Shown here piece after piece: positions 18,819 through 25,498 of a stretch of DNA of 25,498 bases. The translations under genes were made by a program, and so were the position numbers. The stretch comes from a virus: positions 1 through 25,498 of IMG/VR virus record IMGVR_UViG_3300048839_000285; one strand, 5' to 3'. The notes under the pieces are model-generated. The model ran no database searches, was not told the origin of the DNA, and saw only the letters and a program-made list of their open reading frames with translations. Every line of letters begins with the position of its first letter. The first letter of the stretch is position 1.

Positions 18819-19654
18819 GCCGGCTCACGATCGCGGTTGTCTCGGACCTCCACTGCGGCTCCACGGTCGGTCTCCACCCCCATGAGGCCACCCCCCTCGA
18901 CAACGGCGCCTTCTACGTCCCCTCGCAAGCCCAGCTCTGGCTCGCGCAGGGGTGGAAGACGTTCTGGGACAGGGTGGCCACCAAGTCGTGGGACACGCCG
19001 CTCCACGTCATCGTCAACGGCGATCTGGTCGATGGCGACCACCACGGGACGACCGAAATCGTCTCCCGGCACCCGAACGCCCAGATGGACATTGCCAAGG
19101 CGTGCTTCGCCCCCGTGCTGGCCCTCAAGCCGGATTCGGTGGCGGTCGTCCGCGGCACCGAGGTCCATGTCGGCAAGTCGGGCTCGGCTGAGGAGTCCTT
19201 CGCGAAGTGGTTGGTGGCGCAGGGGATTACCGTACCGCATTGCCCGGAGACGGGGAACGCCTCCCATTGGCACTACCGCGGCCTGTATGGGGGCGTCTTG
19301 ATCGACGCGGCGCATCACGGCCGCATTGGTGCCCGTCCGTGGACCAAGGTCAACGCCACGATGGGGCTCGCCGCGCAGGTCGTGATGGAGCACGCGATGA
19401 AGGGCGAACGCGCCCCGGACCTCGCGATCCGCTCCCACTACCACCAGTGGGTCGACACCTACGACGCGTACCCGACGCGGGTGATCCAGACGCTGGCATG
19501 GCAGCTCAAGACGGCGTACGTCCACAAGGTCGCTGCCGAGTCGCTGGCCGAAGTTGGCGGCGCGATCGTCACCATCCGGGACGGCGTGATCGAGCACATC
19601 GAGAAGGTGATGTTCCCGGTCAAGCGGCCTGACCCGGTCGTGGTCGCCGAATGA
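18815..19654 (+). CDS. calcineurin-like metallophosphoesterase
   Basis: This is a 279-residue protein from a GTG overlapping the preceding stop. Metal-ligand motifs are in family order: SDLHCG (Asp11, His13), NGDLVDGDHH (Asp70), GTEVH (residues 114-118, where most relatives have GNHE), AAHHGR (His167, His168) and SHYHQW (His208, His210). The fold should bind two metals and hydrolyse phosphoester or phosphodiester bonds. The Asn of GNH is replaced by Thr-Glu, so metal coordination or substrate may differ. It sits between lysis and tail genes and overlaps the following winged-helix gene. Substrate (nucleic acid, nucleotide or other) is unknown. Confidence 0.88.
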   Translation: MSRLTIAVVSDLHCGSTVGLHPHEATPLDNGAFYVPSQAQLWLAQGWKTFWDRVATKSWDTPLHVIVNGDLVDGDHHGTTEIVSRHPNAQMDIAKACFAPVLALKPDSVAVVRGTEVHVGKSGSAEESFAKWLVAQGITVPHCPETGNASHWHYRGLYGGVLIDAAHHGRIGARPWTKVNATMGLAAQVVMEHAMKGERAPDLAIRSHYHQWVDTYDAYPTRVIQTLAWQLKTAYVHKVAAESLAEVGGAIVTIRDGVIEHIEKVMFPVKRPDPVVVAE

Positions 19655-19899
19655 TTGAGATGACGGGTGAGGCCCTGCTCAACGCGATCCGGGAGGCGCA
19701 GCAGGCCACCACGGCCGCTGATGAAGTGGGCGGCCTGACGGCGGAGGAGTTGCGCGACGCGCTGGGGTTGTCGAAGGACAAGCTCCGCGCCGTGCTCCAG
19801 CAGTTCGCCAAGGACGGGCGCCTCAAAGTCGGCTGGCGCCTGATGCCGGACCTGACGGGCCGCCCGAACCGCCGCCCCACGTACCTGCTCACGGAGTAG
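19651..19899 (+). CDS. small winged-helix DNA-binding protein
   Basis: This is an 82-residue protein overlapping the phosphoesterase stop (ATGA). After an N-terminal helix, GLTAEELRDALGLSKDKLRA followed by VLQQFAKDGRLKVGWRLMP gives the helix-turn-helix plus beta-wing pattern of winged-helix domains. RPNRRPTYLLTE completes the wing. It is plausibly a transcriptional regulator of late genes or a partner of the phosphoesterase. A regulator embedded in the structural operon is unusual. The call rests on the fold pattern only. Confidence 0.7.
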   Translation: MIEMTGEALLNAIREAQQATTAADEVGGLTAEELRDALGLSKDKLRAVLQQFAKDGRLKVGWRLMPDLTGRPNRRPTYLLTE

Positions 19900-19901
19900 C
19901 G

Positions 19902-21380
19902 ATGCCGCTGGTCGAACTCAAGCTCCCCCCGGGGATGTACCGCTCTGGCACCGACTACCAGTCCAAGGGTCGGTGGCGGAGCGGCAACCTCGTGCGGTTC
20001 CTCGAGGGGCGCATCGAGCCGGTCGGCGGGTGGGTCAACCCGCAGAGCATCCAGCTCGACGGTCCCGGCCGCGGCATCCACGCATGGCGCGCGAACACGG
20101 CCGGTCGCTTCTGCGCGATCGGCACAATCGACAAGCTCTGGGTCTATGACGGCGACGCCGACTATGACATTACCCCCGTGTCCTTCCCGGCGGGCAATGC
20201 CAACTCGGCTGCGGTGATCGGCTACGGTTCGGGACTCTACAACGCCGGCAACTACGGCTCCTCTGCCTCGGGTGGACGCTCCGAAGCCACCACATGGTCC
20301 CTCGACAACTTCGGGGAACATCTGGTCGCCTGCGCGTCGCACGATGGCGATATGTATATCTGGACGCTGGCGACGGGCACGCCGGCCGCGCTCATCAGCG
20401 GGGCGCCCACCGCGCGCTCGCTCTTCGTGACCGCGGAACGGTTCCTCGTGGCGCTCGGTGCCGATGGCGACCCGCGCAAGGTGCAGTGGGCCGATCAGGA
20501 GTCCACGACGACGTGGACGCCCTCCTCGACCAATCAGGCGGGCGACATCCTGATCCAGACGGAAGGGCAGCTCCTGACTGGCCTGCGGACCCGCGGCCAG
20601 TCGTTGCTCCTGACGACCACCGACGCCCACACCATGCGCTACGTCGGACCGGACGCCGTGTACTCCTTCCAGCGTGCCGGAGAAGCCTGCGGGGCCGTGG
20701 GATCGAACGCCGCGACCGTCTTCAACGGCGGCGCGGTATGGATGGGGCAGCAGTCGTTCTTCCTCTTTCAGGGCACGTCCGTCGTGCCGCTCCCGTGCGA
20801 GGTGGCGGACTACGTCTTCACCTCGATCAACCGGGACGAGCTGGCGCTGGTCTCCTGCTCCCACCGGGCGCAGTTCGGTGAGGTCTGGTGGCACTACCCG
20901 AGCGAGGGGTCGTTGGTCAACGATCGCTACGTCGTGTGGAACTACCGGGAGAATCACTGGACGCTCGGCGTGCTGGAGCGGTCCTGCATGACCGACGCTG
21001 GCGTCTTCGACTACCCGCTCGGCACCGACGAGGACGGCTACCTGCTCGAGCACGAGAACGGCTGGACGGATGCGGGCGTGGCCCGCGCGTCAGACGTCTT
21101 CCTCGAGTCGGGGCCGGTGGAAATCGGATCGGGCGACCGGGTCATGTCGGTGGTCCAGCTCGTGCCGGATGAAGTCACGGCGGGCGCCTTCCGGGTTCGG
21201 CTGGCGACCAAGTTCACCCCCGAGGGCGCGACGTTCGCCTACGGGCCGTACACGCTGACGCCGTACACCGACGTGCGCGTCACCGGTCGGCAGGTCGCCA
21301 TTCAGATCGAAGGCGTGCGCGATGAGGATGCTCGGATCGGCACCTTCCGCGCCGACGTCCGCGAAGGAGGCCGGCGATGA
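19902..21380 (+). CDS. tail nozzle / hub protein (P22 gp10-like beta-propeller)
   Basis: This is a 492-residue protein resembling the short-tail nozzle and DNA-stabilisation proteins of podoviruses. The N-terminus has LPPGMYRSGTDYQSKGRW then NLVRFLEGRIEPVGGW, a characteristic opening of this family. Successive propeller-blade motifs follow (GRFCAIGTIDKLWVYD, GEHLVACASHDGDMYIW, ERFLVALGADGDPRKVQWAD, GQSLLLTTTDAHTMRYVG, GGAVWMGQQSFFLFQG, YVVWNYRENHWTLGV). The C-terminal 100 residues form a beta-sandwich-like region. It would assemble below the adaptor and close the tail channel. The start at 19902 follows a weak ribosome-binding site, 2 nt after the previous stop. Confidence 0.87.
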   Translation: MPLVELKLPPGMYRSGTDYQSKGRWRSGNLVRFLEGRIEPVGGWVNPQSIQLDGPGRGIHAWRANTAGRFCAIGTIDKLWVYDGDADYDITPVSFPAGNANSAAVIGYGSGLYNAGNYGSSASGGRSEATTWSLDNFGEHLVACASHDGDMYIWTLATGTPAALISGAPTARSLFVTAERFLVALGADGDPRKVQWADQESTTTWTPSSTNQAGDILIQTEGQLLTGLRTRGQSLLLTTTDAHTMRYVGPDAVYSFQRAGEACGAVGSNAATVFNGGAVWMGQQSFFLFQGTSVVPLPCEVADYVFTSINRDELALVSCSHRAQFGEVWWHYPSEGSLVNDRYVVWNYRENHWTLGVLERSCMTDAGVFDYPLGTDEDGYLLEHENGWTDAGVARASDVFLESGPVEIGSGDRVMSVVQLVPDEVTAGAFRVRLATKFTPEGATFAYGPYTLTPYTDVRVTGRQVAIQIEGVRDEDARIGTFRADVREGGRR

Positions 21381-21592
21381 TTCTTCCCTCAATCCCACAG
21401 GTTGGGGCGGTCCTGAGCCGCTTCTTTCTGGACCTCTTCGCGGAGCTGGTGCGGGAGGACGAGCGCAACCGGAAGATCGGCAAGGACATCGTGCTCGCGC
21501 AGGGCGAGCGCGTCATCATCAAGGATTCGACGGGCGCGAAGTGGGCCGTGGTGGTGGACACGTCGGGCAACCTGAGCACGGTGGCCGCGTGA
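21377..21592 (+). CDS. small virion-region protein
   Basis: This is a 71-residue protein overlapping the nozzle stop (ATGA). A hydrophobic and amphipathic N-terminal helix (QVGAVLSRFFLDLFAELV) is followed by a charged stretch (REDERNRKIGKDIVLAQG) and a small beta domain (ERVIIKDSTGAKWAVVVDTS). Its position between nozzle and ejection genes suggests a tail accessory role. The family is not recognised. Confidence 0.7.
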   Translation: MILPSIPQVGAVLSRFFLDLFAELVREDERNRKIGKDIVLAQGERVIIKDSTGAKWAVVVDTSGNLSTVAA

Positions 21593-21969
21593 CGCTGGAT
21601 GACGTGTGGGGCCTGTGGTCGGACACGCTACAAGAGGCGTTGGATCGGGGGCATGACCCGACGCCGCTTGCCAGCATCCTCGAGATGGTGAAGGAGGGTC
21701 ACGCGCAGTTCTGGACGTGGCCGACGGCGGTGATGGTGACGACGGTACGCGATGACCTGCTCTCTGGACGTCGCGTCTGTCATATCTGGCTCGCCGGTGG
21801 ATCGCTGGAAGGGTTGGAGCAGCATCTCCCGGAGGTGGAAACCTTCGCTCGGGAGAGCGGCGCCAACGACATGACGGTGTGCGGGCGCTTCGGCTGGATG
21901 CGCTCATTTCTGACCAAGACGGCGGGCTTTCGAGCGGTCGCTGTCGAGTACCACAAGGAGCTGACGTGA
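21589..21969 (+). CDS. GNAT-fold-like phage protein
   Basis: This is a 126-residue protein from a GTG overlapping the previous stop. The order is GNAT-like and recalls small acetyltransferase-like proteins found next to ejection proteins in podoviruses (compare T7 gp13). It runs helix (LASILEMVKEGHAQFWTW), strand (AVMVTTV), strand (RRVCHIWLAGG), helix (LEGLEQHLPEVETFARESGA), strand with GRFGWMRSFL, then TAGFRAVAVEYHKEL. The usual acetyl-CoA loop (Q/RxxGxG/A) is not clear, so it may have a structural or degenerate role rather than enzymatic activity. Confidence 0.75.
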   Translation: MTLDDVWGLWSDTLQEALDRGHDPTPLASILEMVKEGHAQFWTWPTAVMVTTVRDDLLSGRRVCHIWLAGGSLEGLEQHLPEVETFARESGANDMTVCGRFGWMRSFLTKTAGFRAVAVEYHKELT

Positions 21970-23243
21970 GCAAGAACTCGAAGAGCACTTCGGCCGTGAC
22001 CGCGGACCCGACGACCCTCGCCCGCGAGCGCCAGATGTGGAACACGGCGCAGGGGCTCGCGGCGCAGCCCTATCAGGCGTACGGCGGCGAACAGGTCGCG
22101 GGCTTCACGGGCGATCAGCAGGCCGGCTTTGATGCAGTCCGTAATGCAGCGGGCATGGGTGCCGGCGCGGTCAACGCCGGGCTTGGCCTTGCCGGGACCG
22201 CGGGCGCCTACAACCCGTCGATGGTCTCGGCACCGACGCTCGACCCGGCCGCGCAGGCGAATGGCGCCGGGCTCGATGCCATGTACGCGGCCTACGCCCG
22301 CACGGGGCCGCAGGCGGGCGCGCGCGATGCCGCATCGCTCGATGCCGCCGCCAAGATGGGCCAGTACCAGAACCCGTACGAAGATCAGGTCGTGCAGTCG
22401 GCGCTCGCGGATCAGGAGATCCAGCGCCAGCGCGCGATCATGCAGGGGCAGGCGCAGGCGACGGCGGGGGGCGCCTTCGGCGGCTCGCGCCACGGGGTCA
22501 TGGACTCGCTGACCAACGAGGCGGCCATCCGCGCGGCGGGGGCCACGGCCGGCAATCTTCGTTCGCAGGGCTTCCAGTTTGCCGGCCAGATGGGCGCGGC
22601 GGATGCCAACCGCGACTTGCAGGCCCAGCAGGGGAACCAGCAGGCGGATGTGGCGACGTCGTCCACCAACGCGGGGCTGGGGGCGAACCTCTTCGGCCAG
22701 CGGATGGGCGCGGCGGCGAACGTCGGGATGTTCAACGCCGGACAGATCAACAGCCAGAACCAGTTCGGCGCGGGCCTCGACCTGACCGCCCAGCAGGCGA
22801 ATCAGGGCGCGGGCCTGACGGCGAATAGCCAGAGGCTTGCAGCGGCTGGTACTATGGGCCAGCTCGGATCGACGCAGCAGCAGATGGGGCTGGCGGGTGC
22901 CGACGCCCTGCTCAAGTCGGGTGGGATGCAACAGGGCCTCGAGCAGGCCAACCTCGACACCGACTACAACAACTGGCTCATGCGCCAGCAGGACCCGTAC
23001 GCGAAGCTCCAGTACCTACAGGGCTTCAAGGGCACGCCCGGCCGGACCCAGACGGACACGAAGCAGGGGTCGGCGCTGGGCGGGCTGCTCGGGGCCGTCG
23101 GCACCATTGCTGGCGGGCCGCTCGGCGGGGTGATCGGCAAGGCGGCCGGCGGGCTCTTCGGCGGGGGCGGCTACAACGGGCTCAGTGACGCGGCGAAGAC
23201 GATGGTGAACAATCCGATGCTCACGCCCACGGTGAGGGGCTAA
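21966..23243 (+). CDS. putative ejection (internal virion) protein
   Basis: This is a 425-residue protein from a GTG overlapping the previous stop. It is Ala, Gly and Gln-rich and mostly helical. It contains the family-like segment NPYEDQVVQSALADQEIQRQ then QATAGGAFGGSRHGV, common in podovirus virion proteins. This is followed by Gln/Asn-rich helical repeats (NAGQINSQNQFGAGLDLTAQ). The C-terminus is Gly-rich and hydrophobic (GSALGGLLGAVGTIAGGPLG, GVIGKAAGGLFGGGG), which could insert into the host membrane when the protein is injected ahead of DNA. Position after the nozzle and before two similar proteins supports the role. Confidence 0.75.
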   Translation: MSKNSKSTSAVTADPTTLARERQMWNTAQGLAAQPYQAYGGEQVAGFTGDQQAGFDAVRNAAGMGAGAVNAGLGLAGTAGAYNPSMVSAPTLDPAAQANGAGLDAMYAAYARTGPQAGARDAASLDAAAKMGQYQNPYEDQVVQSALADQEIQRQRAIMQGQAQATAGGAFGGSRHGVMDSLTNEAAIRAAGATAGNLRSQGFQFAGQMGAADANRDLQAQQGNQQADVATSSTNAGLGANLFGQRMGAAANVGMFNAGQINSQNQFGAGLDLTAQQANQGAGLTANSQRLAAAGTMGQLGSTQQQMGLAGADALLKSGGMQQGLEQANLDTDYNNWLMRQQDPYAKLQYLQGFKGTPGRTQTDTKQGSALGGLLGAVGTIAGGPLGGVIGKAAGGLFGGGGYNGLSDAAKTMVNNPMLTPTVRG

Positions 23244-23246
23244 GAC

Positions 23247-24683
23247 ATGGCACAGATGCCGAACTACATGGGCGGGCTCCTCGGGGCTGGCCAGACGCCG
23301 TTCAACCCCACCCTGCCGCAGGGGCTCTTGGCACGCATGGCGATGCCGGGTCAGCCGGCGGCTGGGATGGCGGGGAACCTGATGGCAATGGGTCAGCCTG
23401 CCGCGGGTCCTGCCGCGCCTACGCCCGCTCCTACGCCTGCCCCCGCCGCTCCGGTCGCGCCACAGCCCGCAGCTTCGCCCACCCAGCTCGGGTTGATGAG
23501 TGGTGGCATGGCCGCGATGGAGGCCGCGCGCCCGGGGAATGGGGGCGGTTCCTTGGGCGCAGCCCTCGGGGCGGGATTGGCCGCTGGGTCCGCGACCTTT
23601 ACGGCCGCCAAGAACCAGAAGGCCGACCTCGAAGCGAGCCGCGCCAAGCAGGAGGCGTTCGCCTCCGCGGTCTCCCGGCTCGATCTCCCTGCGCACGTCA
23701 AGACGGGCGTCATCAACCTCGGGCCGGAGGCGGGCGGCAAGCTGCTCGCTGACTACAAGATCCCCCTGCCGGAGTTCACGACCAACGTCGTCGAGACGGG
23801 CGGCAAGAAGGCGGTCGTGACGACCAACAAGGCGACGGGCGCATCGCAGGAATCGTACGTGGGTGAGGCGGCACCGGACGAGGGGTATGAGCCGGATGCG
23901 AACCTCCAGACGATTATGACGGCCCTGCACCCCGGAAAGAAGCTCAAGGACCTCGACGGAGACGAGCGCCGGCGCGTGCTGGCCGATGCGGCGGAGTATC
24001 GTCGCTCGGGCGCGACCAACGTGTCCACGACGAATAACATGGGCACGGAGAAGCTGGTCGACACGCTCATGGCCAACCGCGCCAACCGCCTCGATGCCGA
24101 CAAGGCCATCGTCCGGCAGGCGGTGGAGGCCAATCTGTTCGTCGATGAGGCGCTCAAGGCGCTGGAAGGTCCGACGTACGCCGGTGCGGGGGCGGAGGTC
24201 AAGCTCATTGGGAATAAGCTGGTCAAGGATTGGCTCGGTGTCGAGCTGGGTCAGGACAAGCGCGCCAACACGGAAATCCTGATGGCGGCGCTCGACAACG
24301 TGGTCATCCCGCAGGTCAAGCAGCTCGGTACGAACCCGTCGACGGCGGACCTCGAGGCGATCCGTCGCTCCGTGGGTAACGCCAAGACGTCGACCGAGGC
24401 ACTCAAGATCATCGCACGGTGGCAGCGGTCGAAGAACGATGGCCGAATCAATACGTACAACCACGACGTCCGCAACATCCGCAAGGATCTCGAGGCGCGC
24501 GGTCAGACGCCCGGGTCGGATCTCGAGGAGTTCCCCGTGCCCGGGAATACCGAAACGGGTCCAGCGAATGGGGCAACCCGGATGCACCGGCTTCCGAATG
24601 GCCGGACCGAGAAGCAGGTCTATGACGGCGGCGAGTGGGGCCGCATTGTGGACGGGAAGTTCCAGCCCTACCGAGGTCAGTAA
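23247..24683 (+). CDS. putative ejection / internal virion protein
   Basis: This is a 478-residue protein. Residues 1-85 are Met, Pro, Gly and Ala-rich, with a PTPAPTPAPAAP linker. A Gly/Ala segment follows (GGSLGAALGAGLAAGSATFT). The middle has a predicted soluble domain (HVKTGVINLGPEAGGKLLAD, then VETGGKKAVVTTNKATG). The helical C-terminal half contains NRANRLDADKAIVRQAVEAN and ARWQRSKNDGRINTYNHDV. It ends with a beta segment (GRTEKQVYDGGEWGRIVDGK). I do not recognise an enzymatic motif. Composition and position between two similar proteins suggest an internal virion protein ejected with the DNA. Its TAA overlaps the next start. Confidence 0.7.
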   Translation: MAQMPNYMGGLLGAGQTPFNPTLPQGLLARMAMPGQPAAGMAGNLMAMGQPAAGPAAPTPAPTPAPAAPVAPQPAASPTQLGLMSGGMAAMEAARPGNGGGSLGAALGAGLAAGSATFTAAKNQKADLEASRAKQEAFASAVSRLDLPAHVKTGVINLGPEAGGKLLADYKIPLPEFTTNVVETGGKKAVVTTNKATGASQESYVGEAAPDEGYEPDANLQTIMTALHPGKKLKDLDGDERRRVLADAAEYRRSGATNVSTTNNMGTEKLVDTLMANRANRLDADKAIVRQAVEANLFVDEALKALEGPTYAGAGAEVKLIGNKLVKDWLGVELGQDKRANTEILMAALDNVVIPQVKQLGTNPSTADLEAIRRSVGNAKTSTEALKIIARWQRSKNDGRINTYNHDVRNIRKDLEARGQTPGSDLEEFPVPGNTETGPANGATRMHRLPNGRTEKQVYDGGEWGRIVDGKFQPYRGQ

Positions 24684-25498
24684 TGACGACTCCAATCCGA
24701 CCGGATACCGCGCTCTACGGGCCGGCGCGTCCCTTGTCCCAGCCGGATACCGCGCTCTACGGACCGCCTCGCGCGATCTCGTCCGACGCCTCGCGCATGT
24801 CGGGCTCGTCCGGCACGGGGAAGATGACGTGGGAACAGGCGACCCGCGCGGCGGCGGCCGGTATCCTCCCCGGCATCTCGGACAACCTGATCGCGTTCTT
24901 CAAGGCGGCCCGGAACAAGGGCAAGCCGTTCGCGGAGATGTACGCCGAGGCGCACGCAGACGAACGCCGCCTACTCGACGAAGCCCGGACGATGGCGGGC
25001 TCGGGCGCGCTCGAGAACCTGTCCGCGGTGGTGAGCGGGGCGGGGTTGGCCAAGCTCGCAACGAGGGGCGTGCCGGTCGTGTCCAAGATCGCGGACTTCC
25101 TCGTGGGTGGGGTAGGCAAGAGTGGGGCACCCTCCTCCATCCTCGGTGGCGTCGGGCAGGGGGCCAAGGCGGGCGCGCGAGTCGGCGCGATTGCTGGGGC
25201 GGGCAATGCCGACGATGGGTCCGCGCTGGATCGGGTCTTCGGCGGAGCGATCGGGGCGTTGGCGGGAGGTACGGTCGGCGGGCTGGCGGGAGGGACATTG
25301 ACCGCCGCGGCGAACCGGGTTGCTCCGGCACAACTCAACGCGGCCGATGCCGCGCAGGTCTTCGCTCCCGGCACGCCAGTCAAGGCCCAGCGGCAGGCGA
25401 TCGGCGCGCTGTCGGATGCCCAGCGTGACGCGGGGGTCTCGGAAGAGGCCGCGCGCCGCGCCGCGGCGGCGCTCGGGCCGGAGGGCGTGTACGCCGAC
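24683..25498 (+). CDS. putative ejection protein, truncated by the window end
   Basis: The frame is open for 272 codons from the ATG at 24683 (overlapping the upstream TAA) to the last base of the window, so the C-terminus is missing. The N-terminus holds two copies of PDTALYGP, 14 residues apart. Next are GKMTWEQATRAAAAGILPG and a charged helix (KPFAEMYAEAHADERRLLDE). Then come long Gly/Ala hydrophobic stretches (GVGQGAKAGARVGAIAGAG, GGAIGALAGGTVGGLAGGT) of the kind seen in membrane-interacting internal virion proteins. A lytic transglycosylase or other domain could follow outside the window. No catalytic motif is visible in the part shown. Confidence 0.75.
   Translation, partial: MTTPIRPDTALYGPARPLSQPDTALYGPPRAISSDASRMSGSSGTGKMTWEQATRAAAAGILPGISDNLIAFFKAARNKGKPFAEMYAEAHADERRLLDEARTMAGSGALENLSAVVSGAGLAKLATRGVPVVSKIADFLVGGVGKSGAPSSILGGVGQGAKAGARVGAIAGAGNADDGSALDRVFGGAIGALAGGTVGGLAGGTLTAAANRVAPAQLNAADAAQVFAPGTPVKAQRQAIGALSDAQRDAGVSEEAARRAAAALGPEGVYAD
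24701..24762 (+). repeat. pair of 20-bp direct repeats in an ejection-protein gene
   Basis: CCGGATACCGCGCTCTACGG occurs at 24701-24720 and again at 24743-24762, exactly 42 bp apart. It encodes PDTALYGP twice near the N-terminus. The repeat is perfect at the DNA level, indicating a recent in-frame duplication. Confidence 0.85.

Noticed and set aside
23016-24695. 559-codon leftward open frame antisense to ejection-protein genes
   Set aside because: It crosses gene boundaries on the sense strand and has the shadow-type composition expected from third-position GC bias.

Overview
The window reads as part of a tailed-phage (or prophage) genome from a GC-rich bacterial host. No cellular housekeeping gene, rRNA, standard tRNA, insertion sequence, CRISPR array or integrase was found. 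The late genes give an ordered podovirus-type set: terminase small and large subunits, portal, scaffold, an SU10/DUF5309-like major capsid protein, an adaptor, tail fibres, lysis genes, a nozzle-like hub protein and large Gly/Ala/Gln-rich proteins that look like ejection (internal virion) proteins. No tape-measure, tail-tube or sheath gene is visible, which supports a short-tailed morphology. A GH108-type endolysin followed by a spanin-like membrane/coiled-coil protein suggests a diderm (Gram-negative) host. The species cannot be named from the sequence.

Layout. (1) Positions 1-177: non-coding, with dyads and repeated GTCA-type half sites. (2) 178-2645: a leftward operon of eight short unrecognised genes, several with Cys knuckles. 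Most genes overlap by ATGA or sit only 3 nt apart, and their junctions carry two families of repeated start-site sequence. One of these genes has an in-frame amber codon. (3) 2646-3106: a divergent control region with a candidate leftward promoter, a 19-bp perfect dyad resembling a Fur box, and hairpins. (4) 3107-25498: a rightward late operon that runs off the window end, most genes joined by ATGA, GTGA, TAATG or TAGTG overlaps.

Within the late operon, a small HExxH metallopeptidase and a small secreted or lipoprotein-like protein come first. Packaging genes follow (TerS, TerL), then a 77-nt potentially structured intergenic element, then head genes (portal, scaffold, capsid, a small unknown, adaptor). 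An adhesin block comes next: a repeat-rich fibre, a beta-helix protein apparently split by a -1 frameshift, a second fibre sharing a C-terminal domain with the first, and an FnIII-like protein. The lysis block follows (membrane protein, holin candidate, endolysin, spanin-like protein). After it come a calcineurin-like phosphoesterase and a winged-helix protein, the nozzle-like hub, a small protein, a GNAT-like protein, and two complete plus one truncated ejection-protein candidates.

The strongest candidates for something undescribed are the 77-nt element between terminase and portal, the repeated gene-junction modules of the leftward operon, the Fur-like dyad in the divergent region, the split beta-helix gene and the amber-interrupted early gene. 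All function calls rest on motif and context recognition by eye. No database search or folding program was run.
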